Origin: Bacteroidota bacterium
GTDB lineage: Bacteria > Bacteroidota > Ignavibacteria > Kapaibacteriales > Kapaibacteriaceae
NCBI GenBank assembly: GCA_018266735.1
Contig: JAFDZT010000007.1
Coordinates: 124,001-188,000, forward strand
Direction of reading: 5' to 3'
Length of the DNA stretch: 64,000 nt
The notes below the pieces were generated by a model. The model did no database searches. It was not told the DNA's origin and saw only the letters and a list, made by a program, of their open reading frames with translations. The stretch's first letter is position 1, and the number at the start of each line of letters is the position of its first letter. The position numbers and the translations under genes were made by a program. Of the stretch, positions 61,237-64,000 are shown piece by piece.

Positions 61237-62559
61237 ATGCAGCGCATCTCGTTCTCGTTCTTCTTCGTCATCCTCCTTACGCTCTGTTCTTCGCACGGTC
61301 TGCTCGCACAGTCACTCGACCCTGCGCTGAAGGCTGCGCGTGAACAACGGTGGGCGGATGTCTTGAAGCTTGTTGAGCCGATCACGGCATCGAAGCGTGC
61401 AACGCCGCAAGCATGGCTGCTCAAGGGCATGGCGCTGGGTCAGCTCGGGAAGCATGCAGAGGCCTGCGAGATCGGTCAACGTCTCGTCCGCACCAACCCT
61501 TCCTCCTTGCAGTACTACCTCTTCCTTGCCGAGAATCTTCAGAAGGCCAAGGAGATCGACTCTGCCATTGCCGTGCTGAAGGACGCATCCGTCCGCTTTC
61601 GCGACAGCGCTCAGGTGCAGTATGCACTAGGCGTTGCGTATATGTCGGCAAAGGAGTGGGAGTTGGCCATCACTCCGCTCGAAGAGACGATGATGCGACG
61701 TCCGGACAATGCGAATGTGATGATGCTCCTTGCCGAATGCTATGCACGACTGGAGGAACATGCTGCGGCAGCCGATCTGTATGGTCGCATTGCCGACATG
61801 CAACCCAACAACCTTGCGGCACGACGTGCTCTCGGCGTTACCCTCTTGCAGATGGATCAAGTGGATTCTTCCATCGTGGTCTTGCGCGGTGTGATGAAGG
61901 ACGATCCGAAGGACCGCGCTGTGGTGCCCACGTATGCAGCGGCCTTGAATGCAGCGAAGCGCTACCCAGAGGCCATTGCCGTGCTCCGTCAATTCGTCCA
62001 GCAATATCCCGGCGAAGCCGATGCCTGGTACAATCTTGGTGTGGCACAGCAGAATGCAGGCGACGTCGACTCTGCCGTGCGATCGTTCAAGAAGGCCATC
62101 GTCATTCGTCCCTCGTTCGCCGATGCCTACTTCAACATGGCCCTGGCCTATGATGCCCGTGGTTTTTCAGAAGATGCCTTGCAGGCGTTTCAACGTGCGG
62201 CATTGTTGAAGAAGGACCTGGCCGCAGCGTGCTACAACTCGATCGCCATCATCTATCGTTCCCAGAGCAAGATCGACGAATCGCTGGCTGCCCACAAGCA
62301 GGCGATGGCGCTCGCTCCTGACGACCCTCGCGCCTATGTTGCTCTTGGATACACCTACTACATCGCTTCGATGTTCCAGGAAGGCATCGACTTCCTGGAA
62401 GGGGCACGGAAGAAGTTTCCGACCGACCTCGACATTCTTACGCCACTGGGACAATGCTATGTGCGGACAGGAAAATTCGAAGAGGCGCGCGCCATCATCG
62501 CCACACTCACGCCTGTGAAGCCCTCCGCCGCAGAATCCATTCGAGAGATCATGAAATGA
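61237..62559 (+). CDS. Secreted TPR protein
   Basis: The start at 61237 gives a signal peptide (MQRISFSFFFVILLTLCSSHGLLAQ) and about 440 residues; an in-frame ATG at 61219 overlaps the ribD stop and would extend it by six codons. The mature protein has about 10 TPR units (AWLLKGMALGQLGKHAEACEI, AYFNMALAYDARGFSEDALQAF, AYVALGYTYYIASMFQEGIDFL). Periplasmic scaffold of unknown partners. Its stop overlaps the next gene's start (ATGA), so it is probably functionally linked with the repeat protein. Confidence 0.85.
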   Translation: MQRISFSFFFVILLTLCSSHGLLAQSLDPALKAAREQRWADVLKLVEPITASKRATPQAWLLKGMALGQLGKHAEACEIGQRLVRTNPSSLQYYLFLAENLQKAKEIDSAIAVLKDASVRFRDSAQVQYALGVAYMSAKEWELAITPLEETMMRRPDNANVMMLLAECYARLEEHAAAADLYGRIADMQPNNLAARRALGVTLLQMDQVDSSIVVLRGVMKDDPKDRAVVPTYAAALNAAKRYPEAIAVLRQFVQQYPGEADAWYNLGVAQQNAGDVDSAVRSFKKAIVIRPSFADAYFNMALAYDARGFSEDALQAFQRAALLKKDLAAACYNSIAIIYRSQSKIDESLAAHKQAMALAPDDPRAYVALGYTYYIASMFQEGIDFLEGARKKFPTDLDILTPLGQCYVRTGKFEEARAIIATLTPVKPSAAESIREIMK

Positions 62560-64000
62560 ATCCACGACCGCTTCGGTGGAACACGTGTATCGTCCTGCTG
62601 TTCGCCTTCCTCTCAGTTACATCGCTCTTCGCACAACGCTCGCTCACCGATCCATCGACACGATTGCTCGATTCGGCACTTGCCGTGATGGGCATGCATC
62701 GGTATGATCTCAGTATGCCACCGGACCTGATCGTGGCCGACGATCATCGCGTGCGTGCGCATGACCGACTCTTCACGGATCCCCTGGCGGCCTTCGATAT
62801 GGCCGACCAAGCCAAGCGTTTGAGCTACGATCGGAGTCCGGACGGGATCGACCAACACGCGGCCTTCATGATGAAGACCGTCGTCCTGGGCGACCACGAA
62901 CGTCACGTGTACGAGAGCGCCATGCCTGCCGACACGGTCATCCGTCGCCTTCGCATCGATCCGTCGGTGCCCGCCGGTTTCGTCGGCTCGACCGTCCTGT
63001 TCCAATACGTGAGCGCCTTCCTTCTTGCACACGATGGCGTGCGGGAAGCACATGAGAACTTCCGCGGTAATCCCCTGCTTGCCGACATGTGCGATTCGCT
63101 CTGGATGCTGAGCACCGAAGATGAGCATGGCAGCATTTGGGAATTGCACGACAAGGAAGTGTCGGGCATGGAACGCGCGCGTACGTTCTTTGCCATGGCC
63201 GATCCTGTGAAGATGGTTTCCGTGTACAACCATGGCTGGTCACTGTATCAACAGCTCATGCAGTATGTGCGCATCAGTGGCGGGATCAAGGAACTGCTGC
63301 GCGATAGTGTGCACACGGTCACGCTCAAGACACCCTATGGTCGGATCGCCTTGGGTGGACCCGGCAACGACGTCTACAGCGGCGAGTATGCGTTGATCCT
63401 TGATGTTGGCGGCAACGATGTCTATCACGTGCAGAACACATCGAAGGCCGATGCGTTGGCCATGCCCATTCGATGCATCGTCGATCTCGGTGGCGACGAT
63501 CTCTATGCATCGGGTTCCTATGGGATGGGATGCGGCATCGGTGGTGTCGGGATCGTCATCGACAAGTCCGGGGACGACACGTATTCCACCGGCGACTTCT
63601 CGCTTGCATGCGGTGTCTTCGGTGTTGGCATCGTGCATGACCTTGCCGGGAACGACATGTACACGTCCGGACTGAACAGTCAAGGATGCGGCATCTTCGG
63701 CATGGGCGTCCTTCTCGACGATGCAGGTCAGGACATGTATCGCGCTCATGCACAAGCACAAGGATTCGGTGCAACGCGCGGGTATGGCGTCCTCTCCGAT
63801 CTCGACGGCAACGATCAGTACATCGCTGCAAGTCCATACACCGACGTGCTCCGCTACGAAGCGCACTACACCACGTTCACCCAAGGTGCGGGGCTCGGCT
63901 ACCGTCCGCTTGCCAGCGGTGGCTTCGGTTTCTTGTTCGACCGACATGGCAACGACGTGTATGCGACGGACATCTACGGTCAAGGCACCGGCTACTGGTT
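62556..64000 (+). CDS. Secreted protein with repeated GND-x-Y motifs, 3' end outside window
   Basis: The frame starts at ATG 62556 and is still open at the right edge after 481 codons. A signal peptide (LLFAFLSVTSLFAQ) is followed by ~240 residues without a recognised fold. From about residue 265 on there are tandem units with the motif [GA]G[ND]DxY: GGPGNDVYSG, GGNDVYHVQ, GGDDLYASG, SGDDTYSTG, AGNDMYTSG, AGQDMYRAH, DGNDQYIAA, HGNDVYATD. Spacing is roughly 20-50 residues, with GxGxxGxGxLxD stretches between. This resembles calcium-binding RTX-like repeats but is not the canonical nonapeptide. It starts within the TPR stop (ATGA). Function unknown. Confidence 0.75.
   Translation, partial: MNPRPLRWNTCIVLLFAFLSVTSLFAQRSLTDPSTRLLDSALAVMGMHRYDLSMPPDLIVADDHRVRAHDRLFTDPLAAFDMADQAKRLSYDRSPDGIDQHAAFMMKTVVLGDHERHVYESAMPADTVIRRLRIDPSVPAGFVGSTVLFQYVSAFLLAHDGVREAHENFRGNPLLADMCDSLWMLSTEDEHGSIWELHDKEVSGMERARTFFAMADPVKMVSVYNHGWSLYQQLMQYVRISGGIKELLRDSVHTVTLKTPYGRIALGGPGNDVYSGEYALILDVGGNDVYHVQNTSKADALAMPIRCIVDLGGDDLYASGSYGMGCGIGGVGIVIDKSGDDTYSTGDFSLACGVFGVGIVHDLAGNDMYTSGLNSQGCGIFGMGVLLDDAGQDMYRAHAQAQGFGATRGYGVLSDLDGNDQYIAASPYTDVLRYEAHYTTFTQGAGLGYRPLASGGFGFLFDRHGNDVYATDIYGQGTGYW

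Noticed and set aside
62556..64000. Possible CRISPR-like or DNA tandem repeat behind the GND-Y motifs
   Set aside because: The repetition is at protein level with different codons and spacing; there is no exact DNA repeat array.

Overview
The window is a gene-dense, moderately GC-rich bacterial chromosome segment. It points to the Bacteroidota/Chlorobi (FCB) side of the tree, probably a Chlorobi-Ignavibacteria-Kapabacteria-like lineage. The reasons are a subtilase with a type IX secretion C-terminal sorting domain, a fused CcoN-CcoO subunit in a cbb3 oxidase operon, a fused E1 alpha-beta 2-oxoacid dehydrogenase, choice-of-anchor and WD40 surface proteins, and repeated TAnnTTTG promoter elements. 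The lineage below FCB level is inference. Lifestyle signs are high-affinity aerobic respiration, pyruvate-type dehydrogenases and an elaborate outer envelope.

Layout. 1-12.9 kb: 3' part of a giant WD40/choice-of-anchor/barrel protein; a leftward uvrC plus GH13-like pair; a rightward set of lipoprotein, subtilase, trmN6-like methyltransferase, MoxR ATPase and VWA protein. 12.9-20.9 kb: a leftward six-gene envelope operon (long TPR protein, outer-membrane protein, SPOR protein, TonB-C protein, 45-residue membrane peptide, ugd). 20.9-24.6 kb: rightward trhO, purine nucleoside phosphorylase, propeller lipoprotein, pta. 24.6-28.1 kb: leftward mutS-hslO. 28.2-32.9 kb: rightward small secreted protein, tRNA-Ser(GCU), smpB, tyrS, octanoyl/lipoyl transferase, CHAD protein, lipoprotein. 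32.9-39.3 kb: leftward GT9-GT4-GT9-aspS-DUF1460 run and a 97-residue protein. 39.4-42.0 kb: FkbM-like methyltransferase and E1 alpha/beta genes. 42.0-51.2 kb: complete leftward cbb3 oxidase locus (rrf2, ccoI, ccoS, ccoNO fusion, ccoQ, ccoP, ccoG, ccoH, SafE-like, cytochrome c). ccoS and ccoQ are under 60 codons and easily missed. 51.2-54.2 kb: an AT-rich island holding two accessory genes, one with a DGQHR-like motif and one with a HEPN RNase motif. 54.2-58.4 kb: leftward yicC, gmk, fused E1, YCII protein. 58.5-64 kb: rightward second purine nucleoside phosphorylase, lipoprotein, ribD, TPR protein, and a partial GND-Y repeat protein running off the end.

The standout candidate for something undescribed is the AT-rich pair at 51.6-53.9 kb: a C-terminal HEPN domain with an intact RNxxxH motif, two bases after a protein carrying a degenerate DGQHR motif. 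It sits between housekeeping blocks and has no host-type promoter visible upstream. Other points of interest are a lipoprotein that looks like a free-standing protease propeptide coupled to the subtilase, a 21-base palindrome at the rrf2/cbb3 promoter, and host promoter elements placed so close to start codons that several mRNAs should be leaderless. No CRISPR array, insertion sequence or rRNA was seen.
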